Source: Oscillospiraceae bacterium | Lineage (GTDB): Bacteria; Bacillota; Clostridia; Oscillospirales; Oscillospiraceae | Assembly (NCBI GenBank): GCA_902793285.1 | Contig: CADBCV010000007.1 | Coordinates: 1 to 48,347, forward strand | DNA: 48,347 nucleotides | Direction of reading: 5' to 3' | Shown: one piece after another, positions 1 through 8,669 of the stretch | Numbering within the stretch: position 1 is the first letter of the stretch | Layout: the number at the start of each line of letters is the position of its first letter | Notes under the pieces: generated by a model | What the model was told of the DNA's origin: nothing | Seen by the model: the letters and a program-made list of their open reading frames with translations, nothing else | The model's database searches: none | Made by a program: the position numbers and the translations under genes

Positions 1-117
1 TTGTGCCAGACAAGGCGAAGCCCGCAGAGCATAATGGAGATATATGGTCAAGGGCTTCAACGCAGTATGGCGCAAATTTTGCCGGGAAGACTTAAAGATC
101 TCTATCAAGGGATAGTA

Positions 118-3100
118 TCAAATTCCTTTGAACGCGAAGCGGAGCGCAAGGTCGCGGTTTGCCGGCAGCAGGTACTCCGGGTGCGTCTTCGCGCCCCAAC
201 TGTCGTCCCCGCCGACGCCCATCTGGCCGAGAGAGGCGCGCACCACGGTGTAGTGGGCCTCCGGCAGCTCATAGGCGTGGGCGGCGTTCTCCAGCTCGTG
301 CGGGGTCCAGGGGAGGGCGCTGAAGCTCAGCTCGTCCCCGGTGAAGAGCATCCCGCGCCCGCGCAGGTCCACCACCTTCGCCCAGCGTACGCCGCACTTG
401 TTGCCGCACTCCTGCGGCACGAGATAGCGGGCGAGATTGTCCCGCACGCGCTTCTCATAGATGCCGAGCCTTGCCCCGCGCTGCCGGTCGGCGTAAGTCT
501 CCTCCGGCCCGAGGCCGTACCAGATCACCCGGTCAAAGTCCGCGCTGAGCTTGAAGAGTACGCCAAACTCCGGCATGTCTTGGAGCCCATCCGTCGCCCG
601 GTAACGAAGCGTCGTCTCCACCGTGCCGTCGCCGTACACCTCGTAGCCGAGCCTGCACCCGCTCACGGGCGCGGTCGGGAGGAGATAGTCGAAGGTAACA
701 GAGACGCTGTGCTCCTTCACCTCCACCTCGGGGTAGAGCGGGGCCTGGGGGCCGATGCCGATGGCGTAGAGACTTGCGATCTTCCACTGGGCATAGCGCT
801 GGGGCATCCCGTTTCCGCGGTCGTTGTCCGTCGGCGCGCGCCAGAAGTTCGGCATCGGGATCTGCTCGAGCATCTCCCGCCCGTTATAGACATAGGATGT
901 GAGCCCGCCCCGCGCGGCGGAGAACTGGACGGAGAAGTTTTTCCCGTGTACGCCGAGATTCCACTTCCCCCGCACGACGCGCAGGGGCTCCGAAGAGACA
1001 TGCCTGTCGGGTGTGCGCTTCAGGACCTTCTGCCCGAAGGCAACTTCGTGCCCGGCTTTCGCCCAGGGGGTGTCCGCGCGCAGGCGGAAGGAGAGCGTGA
1101 GCGCAAACTCCGGCAGCGCCCGGCCGAGACTCCGGGCGGCCTCCTCAAATACGCGCATGTCCTCAAAGACCTCCGCCGGCAGATCGAAGCGCTTTTCCGA
1201 AAGCGGCGCAACGGAGAGGGTCAGCGGCCACTCATGGCAGAACTCCCCGTCCTTTTGCAGAAGGAGCAGGGCCTGATATTCGTCGGTATTGGTAAAGAGG
1301 TTCTTGTTCTGTACGGTGAAGCCCGTCTCGTCAAAGCGCACAGAAATGTTCTGGTAGTTGAATTTGACCTCCTGCATCTTGGGGGAGGGGCTGCGGTCCC
1401 CGCCGTAGACGATGCCGTTGCCGCTGAAATTGCCGTCGGTGGGCCGCTCGCCGCAGTCGCCGCCGTAGGCTTGAAACCAGCGCCCGAAGCGGTCCTTTTT
1501 ATAGAGGGACTGGTCCACGTAGTCCCAGATGAAGCCGCCCTGATACCGGGGCTCCCGATCGGAGAGATCCGTGTATTTGTGCATCGCGCCGCAGGAATTG
1601 CCCATGGCGTGGCTGTATTCGCAGAGGATAAAGGGCTTTTCCGGGTTTTCCTTAAGAAAGCGCTCCACCTCGGCGGCGGGGGTGTACATCTGGCTCTCCA
1701 TGTCGCTCGTGTCGGGGTAGCTGCGGTCGTGGAAGATGCCCTCGTAATGCACAAGGCGGTGCGGATCGAGCCGGTGGAAGAGCGCGCTCATCTCATGGAT
1801 GACGCTGCCGCCGAAGCTCTCGTTCCCGCAGGACCAGATGAGCACGCAGGGGTGGTTCTTGTCCCGCTGATAGGTGCTGTTCACGCGGTCGAGGAGCAGG
1901 GGGGCAAATTCCGCCCGGTCCTTCGGGATGAGGTAATCCTCGCCCGCCTGCTGCCGATAGAGCGCGTCCCAGCTCCCGTGAGTCTCCATGTTGTTCTCGT
2001 CCACCACGTACAGGCCGTACTCGTCGCAGAGCGCATAGAGCGCGGACTGGTTGGGGTAGTGGCTCGTGCGGATGGCGTTGATGTTGTTTTGCTTCATGGT
2101 GCGGATATCCTGCAAAAGCTCCTCCCGGTCGGGCACGCGGCCCTGTTTGGAGCTGAAATCGTGGCGGTTCACGCCCTTGAAGACGATGCGCTTCCCGTTT
2201 AAGAGCATGAGCCCGCCTTTGAGTTCAAAGCGCCGGAAGCCGACGCGCTCGCGGATCACGCCCGTGACCGCGCCGTTTGGATCGCAGACCTCAAGGAGGA
2301 GCGTATAGAGCCGGGGCTTTTCGGCGCTCCAGAGGGCGGGCGCGGGGACACTGAGCTCCGCCACAGCCTCGCCGCCCTCAAAAAAGCTCTCGCCCTTTGC
2401 GACAGTCCGCCCGCCGTCCGTGAGCGTGAGGCGCAGCGAGCCCGCCCCCTTCGTGAGGGCGGTAATTTCCACCGTGCCGAAGCCAAGATCCTCCGTGAGG
2501 AGCGGCACGACCGAAAGATCGCGCACGGCCGTCCCCGGCACGCGGCAGAGCCACACGCTCCGGAAAATGCCGGAGAAGAGGTAGAAGTCCTGATCTTCAA
2601 ACCAGCTCCCCGGCGTCCACTTGAAAACGCGCAGGGCGAGGCGGTTCACGCCCTCGTGTAAAAGCGCCGTGAGATCGAAGGCCGCCGGGGTGAAGCTGTC
2701 CTCGCTGTAGCCTACATACTGCCCGTTGAGCCAGAGAGCAAAGCCGCTCTCCACGCCCTCAAAGAGGATGTGCACCTCCTCCCCCCGGAAGCGCTCGGGG
2801 AGGGAAAAGTCCAGCACATAGTCCGCTACGGGGTTGAAGATCGTGGGCACCTCTCCGGGGCGCAGCTCCTCGCTTGCGTCCCAGGGGTACTGGATGTTCA
2901 CATAGGCGGGCCTGTCGTAGCCCTCCATCTGCATGTGCGCCGGGACATGGATGAGATCCCAGCCGCTCACGTCATAGTCTTCTTGCCAGAAGCCCTCGGG
3001 CGCGGCGGCGGGGTTCGCGGCGTAGCGGAAGCGCCACGCCCCGTCGAGCCTTAGGCGCAGGCTCGTCTCCCCGGCGGCAAGCTCCGCGCGGGAGGCGTAT

Positions 3101-3186
3101 GTCACATGGTCCGAGCAGGCGGGCAGGCGTCCGTCCGCGAACACCGCCGGGTCCTTTACGGTCTTCTCAAAGCTGTATTCTCTCAT
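118..3186 (-). CDS. lacZ: Glycoside hydrolase family 2 beta-galactosidase
   Basis: A 1022-residue protein, close to the length of E. coli LacZ. It hydrolyses terminal beta-galactosides such as lactose; no signal peptide is visible, so it should be cytoplasmic. Visible order: jelly-roll sugar-binding domain (about 40-215), Ig-like domain, TIM barrel (about 320-620) and a C-terminal beta-sandwich (small-chain domain, about 750-1020). The acid/base glutamate is E456 in WSCGNES and the nucleophile E523 in ILCEYSHAMGNS, the two GH2 signatures. The ATG at 3186 is preceded by AGAAGGAG at good spacing. The gene stands alone with its own promoter; the 117 bases beyond its stop hold nothing I recognise. 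Galactoside specificity is inferred from whole-length similarity; another beta-glycoside substrate remains possible. Confidence 0.93.
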   Translation of the reverse strand: MREYSFEKTVKDPAVFADGRLPACSDHVTYASRAELAAGETSLRLRLDGAWRFRYAANPAAAPEGFWQEDYDVSGWDLIHVPAHMQMEGYDRPAYVNIQYPWDASEELRPGEVPTIFNPVADYVLDFSLPERFRGEEVHILFEGVESGFALWLNGQYVGYSEDSFTPAAFDLTALLHEGVNRLALRVFKWTPGSWFEDQDFYLFSGIFRSVWLCRVPGTAVRDLSVVPLLTEDLGFGTVEITALTKGAGSLRLTLTDGGRTVAKGESFFEGGEAVAELSVPAPALWSAEKPRLYTLLLEVCDPNGAVTGVIRERVGFRRFELKGGLMLLNGKRIVFKGVNRHDFSSKQGRVPDREELLQDIRTMKQNNINAIRTSHYPNQSALYALCDEYGLYVVDENNMETHGSWDALYRQQAGEDYLIPKDRAEFAPLLLDRVNSTYQRDKNHPCVLIWSCGNESFGGSVIHEMSALFHRLDPHRLVHYEGIFHDRSYPDTSDMESQMYTPAAEVERFLKENPEKPFILCEYSHAMGNSCGAMHKYTDLSDREPRYQGGFIWDYVDQSLYKKDRFGRWFQAYGGDCGERPTDGNFSGNGIVYGGDRSPSPKMQEVKFNYQNISVRFDETGFTVQNKNLFTNTDEYQALLLLQKDGEFCHEWPLTLSVAPLSEKRFDLPAEVFEDMRVFEEAARSLGRALPEFALTLSFRLRADTPWAKAGHEVAFGQKVLKRTPDRHVSSEPLRVVRGKWNLGVHGKNFSVQFSAARGGLTSYVYNGREMLEQIPMPNFWRAPTDNDRGNGMPQRYAQWKIASLYAIGIGPQAPLYPEVEVKEHSVSVTFDYLLPTAPVSGCRLGYEVYGDGTVETTLRYRATDGLQDMPEFGVLFKLSADFDRVIWYGLGPEETYADRQRGARLGIYEKRVRDNLARYLVPQECGNKCGVRWAKVVDLRGRGMLFTGDELSFSALPWTPHELENAAHAYELPEAHYTVVRASLGQMGVGGDDSWGAKTHPEYLLPANRDLALRFAFKGI

Positions 3187-3235
3187 GGCTTTCTCCTTCT
3201 ATATGTAAAGAAAGTTATGCGGCATAAACAGGAAT

Positions 3236-3264
3236 ATTATACAGGATCGCGCCGCCTTCCACAA
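3236..3264 (-). promoter_or_regulatory. Sigma-A promoter of lacZ
   Basis: On the minus strand, TTGTGG (3259-3264) is followed by a 17-base spacer and a perfect TATAAT (3236-3241), about 50 bases before the lacZ start codon. The -35 box is weak, so activation is possible, but no operator was recognised. Confidence 0.6.
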
Positions 3265-3278
3265 GCATATTCTCGCAT

Positions 3279-3308
3279 AAAAAACGCATCGGGCCGGTCA
3301 CCGACCCG
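3279..3308 (-). terminator. Intrinsic terminator, minus strand
   Basis: On the minus strand, CGGGTCGGT/ACCGGCCCG (3290-3308) forms a hairpin with one wobble pair, followed after ATGCG by six T (3279-3284). It would stop leftward transcripts from the nifJ operon before they enter lacZ. Confidence 0.55.
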
Positions 3309-3354
3309 AAGCCTCCTGTTATCAATGTGCCTGTCAGCGCAAAACGTCCGTCCC

Positions 3355-4020
3355 CATCCGTAGGGGCGGGCGTCCCGACCGCCCGGCGGCACGATGCCGG
3401 TTCACGCATTCGCCCGGGCGCGGAGGAAAAACGCCAATTCCCCCGCGCGGGACGTCGAGAGCGCCGTCCCCTACGACAGATGGGAACGTTTGTACACCAT
3501 GGTACGCCTGTACCGGATCGGGGCCCGCGGGCGGCTGATAGCCGCCCCTACGGAGCACGGGTTTGTCCCTTCCGTAGGGGCGGGCGTCCCCGACCGCCCG
3601 CAAACCTCGCCACATGGAAACTGTGGGTATCACGGCAAAATGTTCGTCCCCACCGTAGGGGTCGATCCCCAGATCGACCCGCAAAGTCAACACATCGCAA
3701 ACGTAGGTATTGAGGGGAAACCCCCGACCACGCCGTAGGGGCGGCGGCTTGCCCCGCCCGCGCGGTATAAGGCGATCAATTCAATAAAATGTACGGCGAA
3801 ATCGCAGCTTTTTACGAAATCTCCGTACATTTTTGCAATTTTAACAGTTCACCGCACGGGAGGGGCAAGCCCCTCCCCTACGGACAGGCGGCGACATTTC
3901 CGCATCGGGGGACGAGTGTACCGCATCGCAAATTCGCGGGACGTCGAGGGCGCCGTCCCCTACGACAGATGGGAACGTTTGCACATCATGGCACGCCTGT
4001 GCCGCATCGTGCATTTGCGA
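3355..4020. repeat. Cluster of palindromic GTAGGGG-type repeats
   Basis: This gene-free stretch holds about eight units beginning CCGTAGGGG and ending CCCGC on one or the other strand (near 3359, 3458, 3523, 3573, 3653, 3733, 3855 and 3937). Each folds into a hairpin whose stem sequence differs between copies while remaining paired. Between them lie a second hairpin type (GGTAC-GCCT-GTACC at 3501-3514; GGCAC-GCCT-GTGCC at 3990-4003) and a segment at 3381-3450 that recurs inverted at 41461-41527. No credible protein is encoded. Spacing is irregular, unlike CRISPR. Confidence 0.85.
3788..3831. repeat. AATGTACGG inverted repeat, copy 1
   Basis: AATGTACGG (3788-3796) pairs with CCGTACATT (3823-3831) followed by TTTT. 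The same arms recur at 13163-13188 and 27773-27816. As in those copies, it is followed within about 40 bases by a GTAGGGG unit in reverse orientation. Confidence 0.75.
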
Positions 4021-4024
4021 TCCC

Positions 4025-7000
4025 TTACTTCCCGGCGAGCGCCTGATACTCCGCGTAGCGCCGCGCGGTGAAGTCCTCGGCCTCCTTGAAGAGGATCTCG
4101 GCCCGCTCGGGGAAGGTGCGGGTCAGGGAGGAGAAGCGCACCTCGCCCATCATGAACTCGCGCAGCTTGCCGTTGGGCTCCTTGCTGTCGAGCACGAAGG
4201 GGTTCTTGCCGAGGGCCTTGTTCTCGGGGATGTAGCGCCAGAGCGGCCAGTAGCCGCACTCCACGGCGAGCTTCTGCTCGTTCTGGGACTTGCCCATGCC
4301 GTTGGAGAGCCCGTGGTTGATGCAGGGGGCGTAGGCGATGACGAGGGACGGACCCTTGTGGGCCTCGGCCTCCTTCAGGGCGGTGATGAGCTGGGCGGGG
4401 TTTGCTCCCATGGCGACCTGGGCGACATAGACGTTGCCGTAGGCCATGGCGATGCGGCCCAGATCCTTCTTCGCGGTCTCCTTGCCGGCGTTGGCAAACT
4501 GTGCCACCGCGCCGATGGAGGTGGCCTTGGAGGCCTGCCCGCCGGTGTTGGAATAGACCTCGGTATCCACGACGACGATGTTCACGTCCGTGCCGGAGGC
4601 CAGCACGTGGTCGAGTCCGCCGTAGCCGATGTCGTAGGCCCAGCCGTCGCCGCCGTACATCCACATGCTCTTCTTGACAAGGGCGTCCGTGCGGTCTTTC
4701 AGGAACTGCACGTCGGCGGAGGAATCCGCTGTCTTCGCGAGGGCTTCCTTGAGCGCCTCGGACACTTTGCGGGTCTCGGCGGGATCGTCGCCCCGCTCGA
4801 GCCACGCGCCGAGCGCCGCTTTGAGCGCCGCGTCCGCGGTGGCGGCCATGGCACTCTCGGCGTGGGCCTTGGCCTGGCGCCGCATCTGATCGACGGACAG
4901 GCACATGCCGAGCGAGTATTCGGCGTTGTTTTCAAAGAGGGAGTTCGAGGGCGCGGGGCCGAAGCCCTTCGCGGTCTTCGCGTAGGGGAAGGTGGGCGTG
5001 GAGGAGCCGACCACATAGGTGCAGCCCGTAGCGTCCGCAATGTACATGCGCTCGCCGAAGAGCTGGGTCATGAGCTTCATGTAGGGCGCCTCGCCGCAGC
5101 CGGCGCAGGAGCCGTTGAACTCGTAGAGCGGCCGCTCGTACTGGCTGCCGCGGGTGGAGAACTTGTCCATGGGGTTTTCCTTCACGGGCAGGCTCACAAG
5201 GTAGTCCCAGTTGGGCTGCTCGTGCATCTGGCTCTCGAGCGGCTCCATGACAAGGGCCTTCTCCTTCGCGGGGCAGACATTTGCGCAGGATGCGCAGCCC
5301 TGGCAGTCGATGGGGTCTACCTGGATGCGGTAGGTGTATGCCTCAAAGCCCTTGCCGACTGCCTTCTTTGTGACCATGCCCTCGGGCGCGGCGGCCTTCT
5401 CCGCCTCGGTCACGAGGAAGGGGCGCACGCAGGCATGGGGACACACGAGCGAGCACATGTTGCAGCCGATGCAGTTCTCGGGGACCCAGCGGGGGACGTT
5501 CGTCGCGATGCCGCGCCGCTCGTACTTGGAGGTCTCCACCGGGCTCACGCCGTCGGCATAGGGCATGAAGCTCGACACGGGGATGCGGTCGCCCTTCTGG
5601 TTGTTGACCGGGATCTGGATCTCGCGGATGTAGGCAGGCAGGCTTTCGTCCACGGCCTCCTCCTCGTCCCGGAGATCACGCCAGGCCGCGGGGACCTCGA
5701 TCTTCTTCACGGCGGCAAGGCCCGCGTCCACGGCGGCGCAGTTCATGCTGACGATCTTGTCGCCCTTCTTGGAATAGGTCTTCACGATGGCCTGCTTCAT
5801 GTAGTCCACGGCGTCCTCGATGGGCAGCACGCCCGAGAGTTTGAAGAAGGCAGACTGCAAAACGGTGTTCGTCCGGTTGCCGAGACCGATCTGCTGGGCG
5901 ATGTCGGTCGCGTCGATGGTGTAGAAGTTCAGGCCGCGCTCGGCGATGATGCGCTTGGCCCGGTTCGGCAGATGCTCCTCGAGCCCCGCCATGTCCCAGT
6001 CGGTGTTCAGCAGGAAGGTGCCGCCGGGCTTGATCTCGCTCACAATGTCGAAGCTCTTCATGTAGCTCTGCTTGTGGCAGGCCACGAAATCCGCCATCGT
6101 GACATAGTAGGTGGAGCGGATCGGCTCGTGCCCGAAGCGCAGGTGGCTCTTCGTGACGCCGCCGGACTTCTTGGAGTCATATTCAAAATACGCCTGGGCG
6201 TACTGGTCGGTGTTGTCGCCGATGATCTTGATGGAGTTCTTGTTCGCGCCCACGGTCCCGTCGGAGCCGAGACCCCAGAACTTGCAGGAGATGATGGATT
6301 TGCCGGCGGTGACGATGTTCTCGCCCACGGGCAGGGAGGTAAAGGTCACATCGTCGTTGATGCCGACGGTGAAGTGGTTTTTCTTTTCGCCCTGCATGTT
6401 GTCGAACACGGCCTTGATGTGGGCGGGGATCGTGTCCTTGGAGCTCAGGCCGTAGCGCCCGCCGAGGATCGTGACCTTGCGGTCAGACTCGGAGAACGCG
6501 GTGCACACATCGGCAAAGAGCGGCTCGCCCGCGCTGCCGGGCTCCTTCGTGCGGTCGAGGACGCTGATGACGCGCGCGCTCTCCGGGATCGCGGCGAGCA
6601 GATGCTTTACCGAGAAGGGGCGGAAGAGGTGCACCTGCACCATGCCGACCTTCTCGCCCCGGGCGGTGAGATAGTCCACTACCTCGCGCATGGTCTCGCA
6701 GACGGAGCCCATCGCGACGATGACGCGCTCGGCGTCCGGCGCGCCAAAGTAGTTGAAGAGTTTGTAGTCGCGCCCGGTGAGGGCGTTGATGGCGTCCATC
6801 TTCTCCTGCACGATCCCGGGCAGGGCGTCATAGGTGCTGTTGCAGGCTTCGCGGGACTGGAAGAAGGTGTCGGGGTTCTGGAGGGTCGAGCGGATGGTCG
6901 GGTGCTCGGAGTTCAGGGCGTGGTCCTTGAAGGCGCGGACCTTGTCCCAGTCCACGAGCTTCGCCAGATCGTCATAGTCCAGCACGTCGATCTTCTGGAT

Positions 7001-7534
7001 CTCATGGCTCGTGCGGAAGCCGTCGAAGAAGTGCTGGAAGGGGACGGAGCCCTTGATGGCGCTCAGATGGGCGACAGCGGCGAGATCCATGCACTCCTGC
7101 ACGCTCGCGGAGGCGAGCTGGGCAAAGCCGGTCTGACGGCAGGCCATCACGTCGGAGTGGTCGCCGAAGATGGAGATGGAGTGGGTGCCGACGGTGCGCG
7201 CCGCGACATGCATCACGCCCGGCAGCAGCGAGCCCGCAATGCGGTACATGGGCGGGATCATCAGCATCAGGCCCTGGGACGCGGTATAGGTCGTGGCAAG
7301 GGAGCCGGTCTCCAGCGCGCCGTGCATGGCGCCGCAGGCGCCGGCCTCGCTCTGCAGCTCCACAAGCTGCACCGGCTGACCGAAGAGATTTTTCTTTCCG
7401 TGGGCCGCCCAGTTGTCCACATGGTCCGCCATGGGGCTCGAGGGCGTGATGGGGTAGATGGTCGCAAGCTCGGTAAAGGCATAGCTTGCGTAGGCGGCGG
7501 CTTCGTTGCCGTCCATGGTTTTCTTAATCAGCAT
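4025..7534 (-). CDS. nifJ: Pyruvate:ferredoxin (flavodoxin) oxidoreductase
   Basis: A single-chain PFOR of 1169 residues, the normal length. It oxidatively decarboxylates pyruvate with CoA to acetyl-CoA and CO2 and reduces ferredoxin, the central step of anaerobic fermentation, in the cytoplasm. Visible parts: N-terminal pyrimidine-binding TPP domain with YPITPSSPMADHVD (about 27-40); a bacterial-type 2x[4Fe-4S] domain with C688/C691/C694/C698 and C744/C747/C750/C754; CAGCGEAPY (about 810-818), ligands of the proximal cluster; and the TPP motif GDGWAYDIGYGG (962-973) through YSNTGGQ. The ATG at 7534 is chosen because AGGAGG sits just upstream; an in-frame ATG 18 bases earlier would overlap that site. 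It lies 64 bases after the ketopantoate-reductase-like gene, same strand, separated by a strong hairpin, so it may be only partly co-transcribed. Confidence 0.97.
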   Translation of the reverse strand: MLIKKTMDGNEAAAYASYAFTELATIYPITPSSPMADHVDNWAAHGKKNLFGQPVQLVELQSEAGACGAMHGALETGSLATTYTASQGLMLMIPPMYRIAGSLLPGVMHVAARTVGTHSISIFGDHSDVMACRQTGFAQLASASVQECMDLAAVAHLSAIKGSVPFQHFFDGFRTSHEIQKIDVLDYDDLAKLVDWDKVRAFKDHALNSEHPTIRSTLQNPDTFFQSREACNSTYDALPGIVQEKMDAINALTGRDYKLFNYFGAPDAERVIVAMGSVCETMREVVDYLTARGEKVGMVQVHLFRPFSVKHLLAAIPESARVISVLDRTKEPGSAGEPLFADVCTAFSESDRKVTILGGRYGLSSKDTIPAHIKAVFDNMQGEKKNHFTVGINDDVTFTSLPVGENIVTAGKSIISCKFWGLGSDGTVGANKNSIKIIGDNTDQYAQAYFEYDSKKSGGVTKSHLRFGHEPIRSTYYVTMADFVACHKQSYMKSFDIVSEIKPGGTFLLNTDWDMAGLEEHLPNRAKRIIAERGLNFYTIDATDIAQQIGLGNRTNTVLQSAFFKLSGVLPIEDAVDYMKQAIVKTYSKKGDKIVSMNCAAVDAGLAAVKKIEVPAAWRDLRDEEEAVDESLPAYIREIQIPVNNQKGDRIPVSSFMPYADGVSPVETSKYERRGIATNVPRWVPENCIGCNMCSLVCPHACVRPFLVTEAEKAAAPEGMVTKKAVGKGFEAYTYRIQVDPIDCQGCASCANVCPAKEKALVMEPLESQMHEQPNWDYLVSLPVKENPMDKFSTRGSQYERPLYEFNGSCAGCGEAPYMKLMTQLFGERMYIADATGCTYVVGSSTPTFPYAKTAKGFGPAPSNSLFENNAEYSLGMCLSVDQMRRQAKAHAESAMAATADAALKAALGAWLERGDDPAETRKVSEALKEALAKTADSSADVQFLKDRTDALVKKSMWMYGGDGWAYDIGYGGLDHVLASGTDVNIVVVDTEVYSNTGGQASKATSIGAVAQFANAGKETAKKDLGRIAMAYGNVYVAQVAMGANPAQLITALKEAEAHKGPSLVIAYAPCINHGLSNGMGKSQNEQKLAVECGYWPLWRYIPENKALGKNPFVLDSKEPNGKLREFMMGEVRFSSLTRTFPERAEILFKEAEDFTARRYAEYQALAGK

Positions 7535-7554
7535 GACTGCCTCCTCATACATTT

Positions 7555-7590
7555 CTTGCCGCAGCGGGAAAAGCTGCCCGCTGCGGCAAG
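7555..7590. terminator. Perfect 14-bp hairpin ahead of nifJ
   Basis: CTTGCCGCAGCGGG (7555-7568) and CCCGCTGCGGCAAG (7577-7590) form a perfect 14-bp stem with an 8-base loop in the gap between two minus-strand genes. It has no T-run, and ends only about 10 bases before the nifJ ribosome binding site. It could be a weak terminator, an mRNA processing site or a 5' stabiliser for nifJ mRNA. Confidence 0.55.
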
Positions 7591-7598
7591 GTCTTGTG

Positions 7599-8555
7599 TT
7601 ATTTCAGATACTGCTTGTCGTAATTGGCCTGGATCGCCTTGACCATGACGGTCAGCAGGTCGTTGACCGGCGTGGGGATGCCGAACTGACGCCCGTACTC
7701 GGAGAGCTTGCCGTTGAGCACGTCGATCTCGGTCTGGCGGTGGTTGATGAGCATGTCCTGGGCCATGGAGGGGTAGTAGTCGCCCATGTTGTCGATGAAG
7801 TTTTTCAGGTGCGTATTCTCAAACTCCACCGCGTCGAAGGGCACGCCCTTGGCAGTTGCAATGGCGCAGGCCTCGCGCACGACGCCGCGGAAGAGCTCCA
7901 TGCCGTTGGGGTCCTCCGCCACCTCGATGATCTTCAGGCGCAGCACCGCGCACACGGTATTGACGGTGCAGTTGATGATGACCTTTTTCCAGATGTTGGG
8001 GCGGTCATCCCGGTTGAACTCCGCAAGGCAGCCGCCTTTGGTGAAGACCTCGGCGAGGTGCGCGCCGGCCTTGTCGGTGACGGGGCCGTTTTCCAGCGCG
8101 CCGAAGTGGACCAGCGTGCCCTTGACCTCGGTGGACACGCAGCAGCCGGGCTCGCGCAGCTCGGTGCCGAGCGCGCCGGAGCCGCAGAGGATGCGGTTGG
8201 CCGGAAAGTGCTTGAGCAGGATGTCGTCGTTGCCGAGCCCGTTGATGAGGGAGACGACCACGGTGTCGGGCCCAATGCAGGGCATGGCGCTCTCCACGGC
8301 CTTGTCGAGCTGGGTGGCCTTCGTGACGAAGATCACGATGTCCATGATGCCGATGTTGTCTGCGGAGTAGGCGGTCTTGAAGCCGTCGAGGTGGTAGTGG
8401 GTGTTGGGGTAGATGATGAACTCCAGCCCGTCCTTTGCGACCTTGTCCATGTGGGCCTTGTACATGTCCACGAGCGTGATGTCGGCCCCGCCCTTGCGGA
8501 GGTAGCCTGCAAAGCAGCTTCCGGCTGCGCCGCAGCCGATCATGGCGATTTTCAT
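7599..8555 (-). CDS. Ketopantoate reductase (PanE/ApbA) family oxidoreductase
   Basis: A 318-residue cytoplasmic NAD(P)H-dependent reductase. The Rossmann GxGxxG is at the start (GCGAAG, residues 7-12), and the C-terminal helical domain carries KKVIINCTVN, which holds the family's catalytic lysine region. The family reduces 2-dehydropantoate to pantoate, but many members act on other 2-oxo acids. The ATG at 8555 has AAAGGAAG upstream; a start 33 bases earlier lacks a site. It lies 3' of an IlvD-type dehydratase and two transketolase genes. True pantothenate synthesis would fit beside ilvD, but no other pantothenate or branched-chain genes are near, so a role in reducing a 2-oxo acid made by the dehydratase is an equally good inference. 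Confidence 0.85.
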   Translation of the reverse strand: MKIAMIGCGAAGSCFAGYLRKGGADITLVDMYKAHMDKVAKDGLEFIIYPNTHYHLDGFKTAYSADNIGIMDIVIFVTKATQLDKAVESAMPCIGPDTVVVSLINGLGNDDILLKHFPANRILCGSGALGTELREPGCCVSTEVKGTLVHFGALENGPVTDKAGAHLAEVFTKGGCLAEFNRDDRPNIWKKVIINCTVNTVCAVLRLKIIEVAEDPNGMELFRGVVREACAIATAKGVPFDAVEFENTHLKNFIDNMGDYYPSMAQDMLINHRQTEIDVLNGKLSEYGRQFGIPTPVNDLLTVMVKAIQANYDKQYLK

Positions 8556-8640
8556 AGGGTTATTCTTCCTTTCATTTATAATCAGCAATATGCAGAAGTC
8601 TCGGACAGAAAGCCCGCCGTGCGCGATAAGCGCGAGTCCT

Positions 8641-8667
8641 CGTTTGCAAAACAGAGTTTTGCAAACG
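8641..8667. terminator. Hairpin at the 3' end of the dehydratase gene
   Basis: CGTTTGCAAAA (8641-8651) pairs with TTTTGCAAACG (8657-8667), an 11-bp stem with a 5-base loop, directly after the stop codon of the dehydratase on the minus strand. There is no separate T-tail, so it may attenuate or protect the 3' end rather than terminate fully. Confidence 0.45.
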
Positions 8668-8669
8668 AA

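Noticed and set aside
3355-4020. CRISPR array
   Set aside because: The repeats are palindromic, vary in stem sequence, occur in both orientations and have irregular spacing; no cas gene is nearby.
4313-7642. Long plus-strand frame opposite nifJ
   Set aside because: Same cause; low-complexity Gly/Val/His-rich translation with no domain.
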